Positions 16,474-24,018 are shown, counted from the stretch's first letter. The stretch is DNA of 50,084 nucleotides from Listeria booriae (GCF_000766865.1 NZ_JNFA01000006.1:1-50084), one strand, 5' to 3'. Translations and numbers: made by a program. Notes: a model not told the origin generated them from the letters alone.

Positions 16474-17283
16474 CTATATACCCAGGTTTTCTTCTAGATA
16501 AACGGCGATACCATCGTCTTCATTGGAAAGTGTGACAGTATTTGCTACGTTTTTAAGTGATGCAATGGCGTTTCCCATCGCTACGCCAACGCCGGCATAG
16601 TCTAGCATTTCCATGTCGTTGTCTTCGTCGCCAAAGGCAATGATATTTTGGCGGTCAATTCCAAGGTAACGGCTAGCCGCTTGTACGCCAATAGCTTTAT
16701 GCACGCCGAGCTTTGTCATTTCCATTGCTGGCCATTCTGCACCCCAGCTACGGTAAGTGACGATATTGGAAAGGCGTGAATCCATGTGGTTGCTTACTTC
16801 TTGCAATGTTTCGTGACTGGCGAAGAAAAGAAGAGATGTTGGGTCGGTTGTGATTGTATCACGCAAATCACCGATGAAAACATTGTCTTTTCCTTGGTGG
16901 AACATGTCTGGGACACTACTATTTCGTTCGCGTAAGAACACGCTGTCTTGTACTTCTGCCGCGATGTTGTCCAGCAGATAGTTTGTTGAGAAATCAAGTA
17001 GTTCGCGTGCTGTTTTTAAATCAATGGCTTGGTGATAAGCGTCGCTGAATTGTGTTTTTAGTGGGTGATGGAACACGGCGCCGTTGAAATTAACGATTGG
17101 TGTGTGAAGCCCTAATTCATGATAATACATGTGGCTCATCCGATATGGTCTACCAGTTGCAATCATGACTTCATGTCCTTGCTTTTGCGCATTGGCTAGC
17201 GCTTTTTTTGTACGATCGGAAATGGTTTGGTCACTTTTTAGGGTGGTGCCATCTAGATCGAGAACGATTAATTTTTTTGTCAT
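16474..17283 (-). CDS. yitU: Cof-type HAD phosphatase
   Basis: HAD-superfamily IIB (Cof) sugar-phosphate or flavin-type phosphatase, 269 residues. Motif I is VLDLDGTTL (nucleophile Asp9, acid/base Asp11), motif II is MIATGRPY near residue 40, motif III is the Lys of MEMTKLGVHKAIG near 190, and motif IV is AFGDEDNDMEML near 220. The cap domain lies between motifs II and III. The natural substrate is not predictable. AAGGAG precedes the start. The order yitT-yitU-yitV-yitW follows B. subtilis, which supports the symbol. Confidence 0.9.
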   Translation of the reverse strand: MTKKLIVLDLDGTTLKSDQTISDRTKKALANAQKQGHEVMIATGRPYRMSHMYYHELGLHTPIVNFNGAVFHHPLKTQFSDAYHQAIDLKTARELLDFSTNYLLDNIAAEVQDSVFLRERNSSVPDMFHQGKDNVFIGDLRDTITTDPTSLLFFASHETLQEVSNHMDSRLSNIVTYRSWGAEWPAMEMTKLGVHKAIGVQAASRYLGIDRQNIIAFGDEDNDMEMLDYAGVGVAMGNAIASLKNVANTVTLSNEDDGIAVYLEENLGI

Positions 17284-17457
17284 ATGGGTTCTCCTTATTT
17301 TTTGTAATTCGTATATCTAGTGCCGCTTTTAATAAAGTGTTAGAATAGGTGGTGTACTTCTTTGTTGTGTATCTTAATGATAGACGTTTCGGGCTATTTT
17401 GTAAACGCCTAGAGCTTTACAGAATATTAATAAACCATATAGGAATGAGGTCTCCCA

Positions 17458-18210
17458 ATGATTCAGGTAGAACATAAATGGATAAAAGAAATTCCAGTGT
17501 TACATATTTTTGATGAAACGCGTGCGTCAGAGCAATTGCCGACGGTGTTTTTTTATCACGGTTTTCAGTCGCAAAAAGAGCTGTATTTGTCGTACGGGTA
17601 TTTGTTGGCGCAGCGCGGGATGCGGGTGATTTTACCTGATGCGGCTATGCACGGGGAGCGTCATGGTGCGGAATCGGATACGGAGCAAGCGATTTATTTT
17701 TGGGATACGGTTCGTGGGAATATTGATGAACTGCCACAATTAGTGGAGGCGCTGAACGAAGAAGGCCTAGTGGACATGTCACGACTCGCTGTGGGTGGTT
17801 TTTCGATGGGGGCCATTACGAGCTATGGGATGCTGGCGCAGTATGAGTGGCTGAAAGTCGGTGTTTGTCTTGCGGGAAGTTCGTATTATGAGCATTTTGC
17901 GCGGGCGCTTGCGGATGGTGTTGCGAAACAGGGCATGGAGTTTCCATATGATGTGGACGAGCGGATTAACGAGCTTGCGCCATATGATTTAAGTGCGCAA
18001 CCGACCAAATTAAAAAATCGACCGTTAATGATATGGCACGGAAAAGAAGACGATGTTGTGCCGTTCGCTTATAGTGAGAAGTTGTACGAGGCTTTAGTAG
18101 AGGAAGACATGTCTGATAATGTTGCTTTCATGGTTGATGAGAAGGCGAAACATAAAATTACAATTGAAGGTATGCTAGCCGCGGTTGGGTTTTTGGAAGA
18201 AAAATTATAA
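17458..18210 (+). CDS. yitV: alpha/beta hydrolase, YitV-like esterase
   Basis: Serine hydrolase of 250 residues. The oxyanion region is YHGFQSQKEL near residue 33, the nucleophile elbow is GGFSMGAIT (Ser near 120), the acid is likely the Asp of WHGKEDDVVPF near 200, and the base is His in the KAKHKIT segment near 232. This is the dienelactone hydrolase/prolyl oligopeptidase-like branch. There is no signal peptide, so it is cytoplasmic. The substrate is unknown. AATGAGGT precedes the start. It is divergent from yitU and followed by yitW, with which it may be co-transcribed. Confidence 0.85.
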   Translation: MIQVEHKWIKEIPVLHIFDETRASEQLPTVFFYHGFQSQKELYLSYGYLLAQRGMRVILPDAAMHGERHGAESDTEQAIYFWDTVRGNIDELPQLVEALNEEGLVDMSRLAVGGFSMGAITSYGMLAQYEWLKVGVCLAGSSYYEHFARALADGVAKQGMEFPYDVDERINELAPYDLSAQPTKLKNRPLMIWHGKEDDVVPFAYSEKLYEALVEEDMSDNVAFMVDEKAKHKITIEGMLAAVGFLEEKL

Positions 18211-18238
18211 TGAAAACAATTCTCAATTGTGGTACAAT
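18211..18238 (+). promoter_or_regulatory. internal yitW promoter with Fur-like box
   Basis: TACAAT at 18233-18238 is preceded directly by TGG, giving an extended -10. Overlapping its spacer at 18211-18225 is TGAAAACAATTCTCA, a 7-1-7 inverted repeat that matches the Fur half-site consensus TGATAAT-N-ATTATCA at 11 of 14 positions. An AACAATT/AATTGTG-type palindrome overlaps it. Confidence 0.4.
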
Positions 18239-18271
18239 AAGTTTAGAAAATCAAAAGGAGGCTACTACTTC

Positions 18272-18580
18272 ATGGATGCAGAACTAAAAGAAAATTTGAT
18301 GGGTGCGTTAGAACAAGTAATCGACCCTGAGCTAGGTATTGATATTGTAAATATTGGGCTAGTGTATGACGTAGATTTGGATGAAGATGGGCTTTGTACG
18401 GTGACGATGACATTAACGACGATGGGATGCCCGCTTGCTGGGATTTTAACAGATCAAGTTCGTGTGGCGATGTCTGATATTCCAGAAGTTAAAGATACAA
18501 AAGTTGATCTTGTATGGACACCAGCTTGGACGAAAGACCGGATGTCACGTTATGCAAAGATTGCTTTAGGCATACGATAA
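18272..18580 (+). CDS. yitW: metal-sulfur cluster assembly factor, YitW/DUF59
   Basis: MIP18/DUF59 protein of 102 residues, related to SufT and PaaD. The family block QVIDPELGIDIVNIGLVYDV spans about 15-35, and the conserved cysteine is in TLTTMGCPLAG near residue 60. The C-terminus holds DLVWTPAWTKDRMS, the signature of this subgroup. It is thought to help deliver iron-sulfur clusters to client proteins in the cytosol. The start is set by AAAGGAG at 18254; the longer in-frame opening at 18185 overlaps yitV and has no site. Confidence 0.92.
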   Translation: MDAELKENLMGALEQVIDPELGIDIVNIGLVYDVDLDEDGLCTVTMTLTTMGCPLAGILTDQVRVAMSDIPEVKDTKVDLVWTPAWTKDRMSRYAKIALGIR

Positions 18581-18585
18581 AAAAG

Positions 18586-18645
18586 AAAAGATACGTGGAG
18601 GCTTGACGCATCGTTATGCGGCTAGTTTACCGTCGTATCTTTTTT
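18586..18645. terminator. bidirectional terminator between yitW and the EIIA gene
   Basis: Outer stem AAAAGATACG with CGTATCTTTT and an inner hairpin GCAT/ATGC. A T-run on one side and an A-run on the other suit the converging genes. Confidence 0.8.
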
Positions 18646-18646
18646 A

Positions 18647-19000
18647 TTAGTTATGTTGTTGTTCTAGTTTCTCGATGCGGGCTTCTAATTCGCTTTGTTT
18701 TTCGTATTGGCGAACGATTTGCTTCGCTAAATTCAGCTCGGCCTGCGCAGTCATCAAGTGATCCTGACCATGTACAAGCAAAATTGTTGGCGTTAAGCCA
18801 TCCTCAGAGCTGCGGCGATTCACAAGCTTTGTCTGCCACGCATGACCTTCTAAAAATTGAACTTCGGCCTTTTGTAAAAGTGCAGTTGCTTCTTCAAATT
18901 GATAATTATGCGCTGCGTCGATTGCTGCATAAGCTTCTTTGCGTGCGTTTCCGCCATGAAGAATTAATTTAACAACGGCTTCTTCTGCATGAATATCCAT
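18647..19000 (-). CDS. PTS lactose/cellobiose-type EIIA
   Basis: Phosphotransferase EIIA of the lactose/chitobiose/lichenan class, 117 residues, all alpha-helical. It shows VVKLILHGGNARKEAY near residue 10 and the phosphorylation-site block LLVHGQDHLMTAQAEL near 75-90, where the first His is the phosphoacceptor. The last 20 residues form a charged coiled coil, longer than usual. No EIIB or EIIC gene is nearby, so it is an orphan that either serves a remote transporter or is regulatory. GGGGG lies eight bases before the ATG. Confidence 0.9.
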   Translation of the reverse strand: MDIHAEEAVVKLILHGGNARKEAYAAIDAAHNYQFEEATALLQKAEVQFLEGHAWQTKLVNRRSSEDGLTPTILLVHGQDHLMTAQAELNLAKQIVRQYEKQSELEARIEKLEQQHN

Positions 19001-19086
19001 TTTTCTACCCCCATTTCACTTCTCTTTTATTGTAGCAAAGCATACACAGAATTGCTATTATATTAATTGAATCAGACCGAGGTATG

Positions 19087-19116
19087 ATGACGTGAGCGTG
19101 CCATCCGCGTTATAAT
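19087..19116 (+). promoter_or_regulatory. promoter of the small coiled-coil membrane protein
   Basis: ATGACG and TATAAT with an 18-base spacer, 37 bases before the start codon. Confidence 0.5.
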
Positions 19117-19152
19117 GAACCTATTAAATGCTTGGGAAAAGAGGGAACTGTC

Positions 19153-19350
19153 ATGGAGGAACGTTTGTATGATCTTGAGGACAAGGTGCAAGATTTAGAA
19201 TTAGAAGTATTGGAACTACGCCGCCAAGTTAGCGATTTAGAACAACGGAAGCCAGAGAAGGCACACGGGGGTAACTGGACTTGGGGAATATGGGCATTGA
19301 TTCCGATCGTAGCAATTATTTGTAATATGATTATAAAACTAGTAGACTAG
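19153..19350 (+). CDS. small coiled-coil membrane-anchored protein
   Basis: A 65-residue protein of unknown family. Residues 1-36 are a charged heptad-type coiled coil (LYDLEDKVQDLELEVLELRR). After a short polar linker, residues 45-62 form one membrane segment (WGIWALIPIVAIICNMII). The start is ATG 19153, with GAGGGA six bases upstream; a TTG seven codons earlier has no site. It has its own promoter and terminator. The shape, a cytoplasmic coiled coil on a tail anchor, suggests a scaffold or partner of a membrane complex, but nothing in the sequence says which. Confidence 0.75.
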   Translation: MEERLYDLEDKVQDLELEVLELRRQVSDLEQRKPEKAHGGNWTWGIWALIPIVAIICNMIIKLVD

Positions 19351-19362
19351 AGTTACAGACAG

Positions 19363-19396
19363 ATTCCCCGACTTTAATTTTCTGGGGAATTTTTTT
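19363..19396 (+). terminator. terminator after the small membrane protein
   Basis: ATTCCCC and GGGGAAT stem with a T6 tail. Confidence 0.88.
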
Positions 19397-19595
19397 GCGA
19401 GTATGTGTTCGCTCTTGTATTTATTAAAACATGCTTAAAAAGGGTGGATTTTAGCTGATATGGCAGGTATTTGATAGGATAAACCGCCTCCTTCACTCAA
19501 AATAGCACAAATATGAAAAATTTAGTCACAAAAATTACACAGTTTGTTCCCTTGCTTTTTTCGCCGAAGAAAAGTAAAATGTATATATACCTTGT

Positions 19596-19863
19596 TCGTG
19601 ATGAAATTTCTTATTCTGACAAAAGGATACAAATAATTTGTTTGCTTTTGTGGGGATAAGACCCTATCATGGTTATAATGGAATTCGGTGTATCCATCTT
19701 CCAAATGATGAGTAGCAATATTTATCATATGATTTCGCACCGATAACCATTATTTGTTTTCATTCATCTCATTTGCCATGTAGTTTTCGTTTGTGCCTCA
19801 TCCCGTTAAGCATAAACAACCGAACATGATGGCGTGCCCAGTCCTAGTGACTGGGCTTTTTTG
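19596..19863 (+). ncRNA. candidate small RNA, LhrA-like
   Basis: A protein-poor stretch ends in a textbook terminator (19836-19863: GCCCAGTC stem with GACTGGGC, then T6). It lies immediately before the PfpI gene, where I remember the Hfq-binding sRNA LhrA (about 268 nt) being encoded in L. monocytogenes between lmo2256 and lmo2257. A TATATA box at 19584-19589 would start a transcript of just that length. An alternative TATAAT at 19674-19679 would give about 178 nt. The minus-strand open frame at 19522-19740 would be its antisense shadow. Identity rests on position and terminator, not alignment. Confidence 0.45.
19836..19863 (+). terminator. intrinsic terminator of the candidate sRNA
   Basis: A perfect 8-bp GC-rich stem with a five-base loop and six T. 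No protein gene lies upstream on this strand after the previous terminator, so it must end a non-coding transcript. Confidence 0.88.
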
Positions 19864-19865
19864 TT

Positions 19866-20282
19866 GGGAGCGTTCGAGCAAAGCGAGTTACGCTCCCAAT
19901 ATAAGCGTGAGCGAAGCGATGGGTTAATCCATAAAAAAGAAGCGATGTTTTCTAAGTCCCATCTGAAAGAGAAGCCATAGTTTATCTCTTCCCACCATAC
20001 TTTAGTAAATGTTTTTTAGAAGCGTTCGAACAAAGTGAGTTACGCTCCCAATATAAGCGTGAGCGAAGCGATGGGTTAATCCATAAAAAAGAGGCGATGT
20101 TTTCTAAGTCCCATCTGAAAGAGAAGCCATAGTTTATCTCTTCCCACCATACCTTAGTAAATGTTTTTTAGAAGCGTTCGAACAAAGTGAGTTACGCTCC
20201 CAATATAAGCGTGAGCGAAGCGATGGGTTAATCCATAAAAAAGAGGCGATGTTTACTAAGTCCCCATCTGAAAGAGAAGCCC
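19866..20282 (+). repeat. 152-bp tandem direct repeat, about 2.7 copies
   Basis: Three copies of one unit start with the CGTTCGA word at 19871, 20023 and 20175, exactly 152 bases apart. Each unit has an inverted repeat near its start (in copy 1 GGGAGCGT with ACGCTCCC), then AGCGTGAGCGAAGCGATGGG and a GGTTAATCCATAAAAAAG segment. Copies differ at only a few bases; the third breaks off near 20282 shortly before the PfpI promoter. There is no coding frame, no transposase and no CRISPR-like spacing. Confidence 0.9.
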
Positions 20283-20359
20283 TCACAAGCAAATCCCTAC
20301 CTATCCCCACCTCCAAATTGTTATACTAAAACCAAGCAATATCAAAAGGAGGAAACAAA

Positions 20360-20881
20360 ATGACACTACAAGGCAAAAAAATTATCGCCCTAATCAGCGA
20401 CGATTTCGAAGACCTAGAGCTTTGGTATCCTGTTTTACGAGTACAAGAAGCAGGAGCACAAGTCCATTTAGTCGGGGAAGAAGCAAACAAAGTATATCAC
20501 GGGAAATATGGGGTTCCAGCAACAAGTGATTACAGTTTTGAAGATATTAAAGTCGAGGATTACGATGGCATTCTTGTTCCTGGTGGTTGGTCGCCAGATA
20601 AGCTACGCCGTTTTGATAAAGTGATTGAATTTGTGCGTTATTTTGATGAGCAAAAGAAGCCAATCGGTCAAATTTGTCACGCAGGCTGGGTTCTGATTTC
20701 AGCAGGAATTCTTAACGGTGTGAATGTCACAAGTACACCTGGAATTAAAGACGATATGACAAATGCCGGCGCAATTTGGCACGATGAAGCGGTTGTTACA
20801 GACGGCCACATCATCTCTAGCCGACGCCCACCAGACTTACCTGAATATGTACCCGCTTTTATCGAAGCATTCAAGCATTAA
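20360..20881 (+). CDS. DJ-1/PfpI family protein
   Basis: Cytoplasmic PfpI-type protein of 173 residues. It has the expected flavodoxin-like fold motifs: IIALISDDFEDLELWYP at the N-terminus, DGILVPGGWSPDKLR near residue 75, and the nucleophile elbow GQICHAGW (Cys near 111, followed by His). The C-terminus contains ISSRRPPDLPEY, typical of general stress protein 18-like members. Relatives act as deglycases, chaperones or amidohydrolases; which applies is not decidable. AAAGGAGG precedes the start, and TATACT at 20322-20327 is a likely -10. Confidence 0.92.
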   Translation: MTLQGKKIIALISDDFEDLELWYPVLRVQEAGAQVHLVGEEANKVYHGKYGVPATSDYSFEDIKVEDYDGILVPGGWSPDKLRRFDKVIEFVRYFDEQKKPIGQICHAGWVLISAGILNGVNVTSTPGIKDDMTNAGAIWHDEAVVTDGHIISSRRPPDLPEYVPAFIEAFKH

Positions 20882-20884
20882 AAT

Positions 20885-20926
20885 AAGCCGGAGAATCGTG
20901 TTTCATGACGATTTTCCGGCTTTTTT
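20885..20926 (+). terminator. terminator of the PfpI gene
   Basis: A 15-bp near-perfect stem (AAGCCGGAGAATCGT with ACGATTTTCCGGCTT) and a T-run. Its end touches the stop codon of the convergent gene. Confidence 0.9.
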
Positions 20927-21198
20927 CATGTGAAGTAGTAGCTAATAACGAAACCAATAAATGATGGAATCGCCGCTACAGCAAGTAAAATACTCCAGCG
21001 CAATTGTACTTTTCGGTTTGGATTTTGCGATCTACCAATGGATACGAGTGCCGAACAAATAATCGACGCAAAAATCAAGACCATCAACACAAAAGAAAAT
21101 AGTGATGACATGCTGTACCCAGTAGTGACTAAACTAAAAATAATAACTAACGCGGCAATCCCAACCCCGCTAAAAAATGCTTTCCACAAATGGCTCAC
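20926..21198 (-). CDS. small membrane protein, three segments
   Basis: A 90-residue protein of unknown family. Three hydrophobic segments (about 8-27, 30-50, 70-88) are separated by a basic polar loop with GRSQNPNRKVQLRW near 55-68. The frame opens at GTG 21198 with no good ribosome binding site; a TTG three codons in, preceded by AGTGAG, is an alternative. It is convergent with the PfpI gene. Membrane topology is all that can be read from it. Confidence 0.6.
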   Translation of the reverse strand: MSHLWKAFFSGVGIAALVIIFSLVTTGYSMSSLFSFVLMVLIFASIICSALVSIGRSQNPNRKVQLRWSILLAVAAIPSFIGFVISYYFT

Positions 21199-21265
21199 TC
21201 ATTTCTATTTTCAACTATCACTTACATTTATAGCAGATTTGTTAGTCATATGTCTAATGAAAAGT

Positions 21266-21309
21266 AAAAAAGAAGCGAAACACCAAATTTTCAGGGTGCT
21301 TCACTTCTT
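21266..21309 (-). terminator. terminator of the DUF805 gene
   Basis: On the minus strand, a GAAGTGAAGCACC / GGTGTTTCGCTTC stem is followed by T6. Confidence 0.85.
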
Positions 21310-21316
21310 CGTAGTA

Positions 21317-21736
21317 TTAAAAATCGTAGTTTGTCCCGAAGGAATCTTCACTTGGCAAACACATGAAGACAAGCATAATAATACTTCCAACAAATGGTAT
21401 TAAACCAAGCAAGATAAACCACGGGCTCTTGTTGGAATCGCGTAAACGACGAACCATTAGGCTAAGCATTGGTATAAAACAAGCTAGGCCGTATAGCCAC
21501 ATTAATAGTAGTACGAACAACATTGGACCAGCGGTGAATAACACACTGAGATCCTCACCATTCGTAAATGATGCTGTTGTGACTGTTGTAACTGCTAATA
21601 CCAAAACAACGATATAAAATAGTGCGATAATAATGGCGTTCCACAAAACGACGTACCAATATGCAGAACGTGGCGCGCGGTCCGTGAAATTCACATAATT
21701 ACGCCAAAATGATTTGTATGCCTCTAAAAATCCCAA
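21317..21736 (-). CDS. DUF805 membrane protein
   Basis: Member of the DUF805 (YhaH-like) family, 139 residues. The signature N-terminus FLEAYKSFWRNYVNF is followed by the RAPRSAYWYVVLW block, then four hydrophobic segments (about 25-50, 68-88, 110-130). Conserved RRLRDSNKSPWF lies near residue 100. Function is unknown; these are inner-membrane proteins widespread in Firmicutes. The start is a TTG at 21736, chosen because GGGAGGA lies at the right distance (eight bases); the ATG 14 codons upstream has no site and adds residues not typical of the family. Confidence 0.85.
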   Translation of the reverse strand: MGFLEAYKSFWRNYVNFTDRAPRSAYWYVVLWNAIIIALFYIVVLVLAVTTVTTASFTNGEDLSVLFTAGPMLFVLLLMWLYGLACFIPMLSLMVRRLRDSNKSPWFILLGLIPFVGSIIMLVFMCLPSEDSFGTNYDF

Positions 21737-21825
21737 AATAAAATCCTCCCTTTTTATAGTACTATTGTAGTATATCATGGATTGGAGACGGAAGGTTTGT
21801 CAATTTTGTGAATAATTTTTGCTAT

Positions 21826-21857
21826 GAAAAAGGCTATCCAGAAATGATGGATAGCCG
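21826..21857 (-). terminator. terminator of the purine permease gene
   Basis: On the minus strand, GGCTATCC and GGATAGCC form a perfect 8-bp stem followed by T5. Confidence 0.9.
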
Positions 21858-21865
21858 ATTTTGTA

Positions 21866-23155
21866 TTAATGTGGTAAGAAAGCGACCAAGATGAAGAATA
21901 GAACCGCGATAACAATAAGGAACCAGTTGAGTTCGCGCCATTTTCCTGTGAATACTTTCAAAATTGGGTAAGAGATGAAACCGAATGCTAGGCCAATGGC
22001 GATACTTGATGTTAATGGCATCGCTAGAATAACAAGGAAAGCTGGGAATGCTTCGTCCAACGTGTCCCAATCGATTTCTTTTACTGCGCCGATCATCATG
22101 CTACCAACGATAATAAGTGCTGGTGCGGTGATTGCGGAGATTCCAGATACAGCGCCCACCAATGGAGCAAAGAAGGCTGAAACGATGAAAAGTCCGGCAA
22201 CAGTTAATGTTGTTAAACCTGTACGTCCGCCTGTTGCAACGCCTGCTGAAGATTCGATGTAGGCACTTGTTGGTGTTGTACCGAACATAGAACCAACGCT
22301 TGTTGCGACTGCATCGGCTAGTAGTGCGTGTTTGGCATTTGGTAAGCTTTCGCCTTTCATTAAGCCTGCGCGTTTTGCGACACCGATCATTGTTCCTGTT
22401 GTATCGAAAATAGTAATAAGAAGGAACGAGAGAACGACGCCGTAAAGGCTGTACGTGACTACATCGCCAAATGCGTGAATTGGGTTTGTGATAACTAGGT
22501 CAGGCATGGATGGCATTTTGACAAAGCCGTTGAATTTTAACTCGCCAGTGAAGAAGGCGATAATTCCTGTGGCTATCATACCGATGAAAAGTGCGCCTTT
22601 GACGTTTAATGCTAGGAAAATAAGTGTGATAAGTAAGCCGGCGATGGCAAGTAGTGCTTCTGGAGAATGTAAATCGCCAAGTCCGACTAGGTTGGAGTCG
22701 CTTTTAACGATGATACCGGTCATTCGGAAGCCAAGGAAGGCGATGAAAAGACCGATACCAGCTGTGATTCCTGCTTTTAATGTGTGCGGAATGGCTGTGA
22801 TTAATTTTTCCCGGAAAGGGGTTAATGATAGCAGTAAGAAAATAATACCGGCCACGAAAACGGCGGTGAATGCTGTTGTGTAGTCTAGTTTTTGCGTTGT
22901 GACTACGGTGACGAAATAGGCGTTCATACCAAGTCCTGGTGCGATGGCGATTGGGTAGTTGGCGAAAAGTGCCATCCAGAGCGTCCCGATAACCGCTGAG
23001 ATAATTGTCGCCATGAAGACGGTGTTAAATGGTACGCCAGCTGCTGAAAGGATTGCTGGGTTGACGACGATAATGTAAACCATGGTTAAGAAGGTTGTAA
23101 ATCCTGAGATAACTTCGGTTTTGACGTCTGTGCCATTTGCTTTTAGTTGAAACAT
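21866..23155 (-). CDS. purine permease, AzgA/PbuG-type (NCS2-related)
   Basis: Proton-coupled nucleobase permease of 429 residues with 12 or more hydrophobic segments. N-terminal TEVISGFTTFLTMVYIIVVNP and the following GLGMNAYF are diagnostic of the AzgA branch, which carries adenine, guanine or hypoxanthine. IFDTTGTMIGVAKRAG near residue 245 and the STPTSAYIESSAG-type segment near 285 are substrate-site motifs. The candidate PurR operator in its promoter supports purine as substrate. AAAGGGAG precedes the ATG. It is monocistronic, ending at its own terminator. Whether it is the PbuG or PbuO ortholog is not clear. Confidence 0.93.
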   Translation of the reverse strand: MFQLKANGTDVKTEVISGFTTFLTMVYIIVVNPAILSAAGVPFNTVFMATIISAVIGTLWMALFANYPIAIAPGLGMNAYFVTVVTTQKLDYTTAFTAVFVAGIIFLLLSLTPFREKLITAIPHTLKAGITAGIGLFIAFLGFRMTGIIVKSDSNLVGLGDLHSPEALLAIAGLLITLIFLALNVKGALFIGMIATGIIAFFTGELKFNGFVKMPSMPDLVITNPIHAFGDVVTYSLYGVVLSFLLITIFDTTGTMIGVAKRAGLMKGESLPNAKHALLADAVATSVGSMFGTTPTSAYIESSAGVATGGRTGLTTLTVAGLFIVSAFFAPLVGAVSGISAITAPALIIVGSMMIGAVKEIDWDTLDEAFPAFLVILAMPLTSSIAIGLAFGFISYPILKVFTGKWRELNWFLIVIAVLFFILVAFLPH

Positions 23156-23194
23156 AATTCCACTCCCTTTAAAATAAAGACGTTTATAACGCCT

Positions 23195-23252
23195 GATTAC
23201 GAACGTTTAAAACCACAATTACAATAATATTCGTTTTTTAACTAAATTGCAA
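23195..23252 (-). promoter_or_regulatory. permease promoter with two inverted PurBoxes
   Basis: On the minus strand, TTGCAA (23247-23252), 17 bases, TATTAT (23224-23229). Two PurR half-sites resemble AWWWCCGAACWWT: one inside the spacer and -10 (23226-23238, minus strand, 11 of 13) and one just downstream in the opposite orientation (23195-23207, about 10 of 13). They are separated by 18 bases, close to the 16-17 typical of PurR operators. No guanine or adenine riboswitch fits in the 60-base leader. Confidence 0.6.
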
Positions 23253-23300
23253 GCTTAATTTGGAGAAAATTAATCTTTTTAAGGATGAATGGGTTGGATG

Positions 23301-23309
23301 TGGTATAAT
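23301..23309 (+). promoter_or_regulatory. extended -10 promoter of the HAD gene
   Basis: TGGTATAAT, 35 bases before the start codon; no convincing -35 is seen. Confidence 0.45.
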
Positions 23310-23343
23310 GAAGGTGTTGAAATAAGCGAGTTGGAGGAGAATC

Positions 23344-23991
23344 ATGAAGGCATTTGTTTTTGATTTCGATGGTACGATGATTGATACGGAAGCGGTTTGG
23401 TTTGATGAGACGAAGAAATATTTGCGAGCGGAGTACGGGTTGGATTTGCCAATGGAGGTATATGAGAAGGTTGTTGGCAGTTCGGATGAGCCGTTACTTC
23501 TTTATATGGCGGAGGCGACGAATGGAAAGTTTGACGCAGCGGCTTTTCAAAAGTACATAGATGTGGCGGTTCATAGTGGTCGTGATAAGCTGGAGATGCG
23601 TGACGGGTTTATGCGTGTGTATCAGTACGCTAAAGATAATGGGTACAAAATTGGTCTTGCAACGAGTTCGGCGCGTGCTTGGGTGGAACCGATTTTGGAG
23701 AAGTTCGGGATTTTAGCTGATTTTGAAACGATTCAGACGGCGGATGATGTGGAGGTTATTAAACCTGACCCTGCGCTTTATCGTCAAGCTGTAGAGGCTC
23801 TTGGTGTGAAACCGGAAGAAGCGGTGGCCGTGGAAGATTCGCGGAACGGTTCGTTGTCGGCAATTGGCGCGGGACTTCATACGATTGCGATAAAAAACGA
23901 AGTGACGAAGGGCATTGTTTTCCCGGAAGGCGTTACGGTGTATGATTCATTTGCAGATGTGGATTTAGATGCCTTTTTAGCGGGTAAGTAA
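23344..23991 (+). CDS. HAD phosphatase, beta-phosphoglucomutase-like
   Basis: HAD subfamily IA phosphatase with a helical C1 cap, 215 residues. Motif I is FVFDFDGTMIDTE (Asp8 and Asp10), motif II is GLATSSARAW near residue 105, motif III is Lys of VIKPDPALY near 142, and motif IV is AVEDSRNGSLSAIGAG near 165. It resembles B. subtilis YhcW. The presence of DGT-x-D with a small cap makes phosphatase more likely than mutase. GGAGGAG precedes the ATG. It probably shares a transcript with the next gene 27 bases on. Confidence 0.9.
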   Translation: MKAFVFDFDGTMIDTEAVWFDETKKYLRAEYGLDLPMEVYEKVVGSSDEPLLLYMAEATNGKFDAAAFQKYIDVAVHSGRDKLEMRDGFMRVYQYAKDNGYKIGLATSSARAWVEPILEKFGILADFETIQTADDVEVIKPDPALYRQAVEALGVKPEEAVAVEDSRNGSLSAIGAGLHTIAIKNEVTKGIVFPEGVTVYDSFADVDLDAFLAGK

Positions 23992-24018
23992 AGAAGGAAA
24001 TGAGAAGGAGCGATTACG

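Noticed and set aside
19522-19740. 72-codon minus-strand open frame
   Set aside because: No ribosome binding site; skewed composition; it runs antisense to the sRNA candidate and stops at random. I treat it as a shadow.
20134-20316. 60-codon minus-strand frame inside the tandem repeat
   Set aside because: It spans repeat copies 2-3 and its peptide has no domain; repeats produce such frames by chance.
23156-23223. Purine riboswitch upstream of the permease
   Set aside because: The leader is only about 60 bases and lacks the three-way junction core; PurBoxes explain control better.
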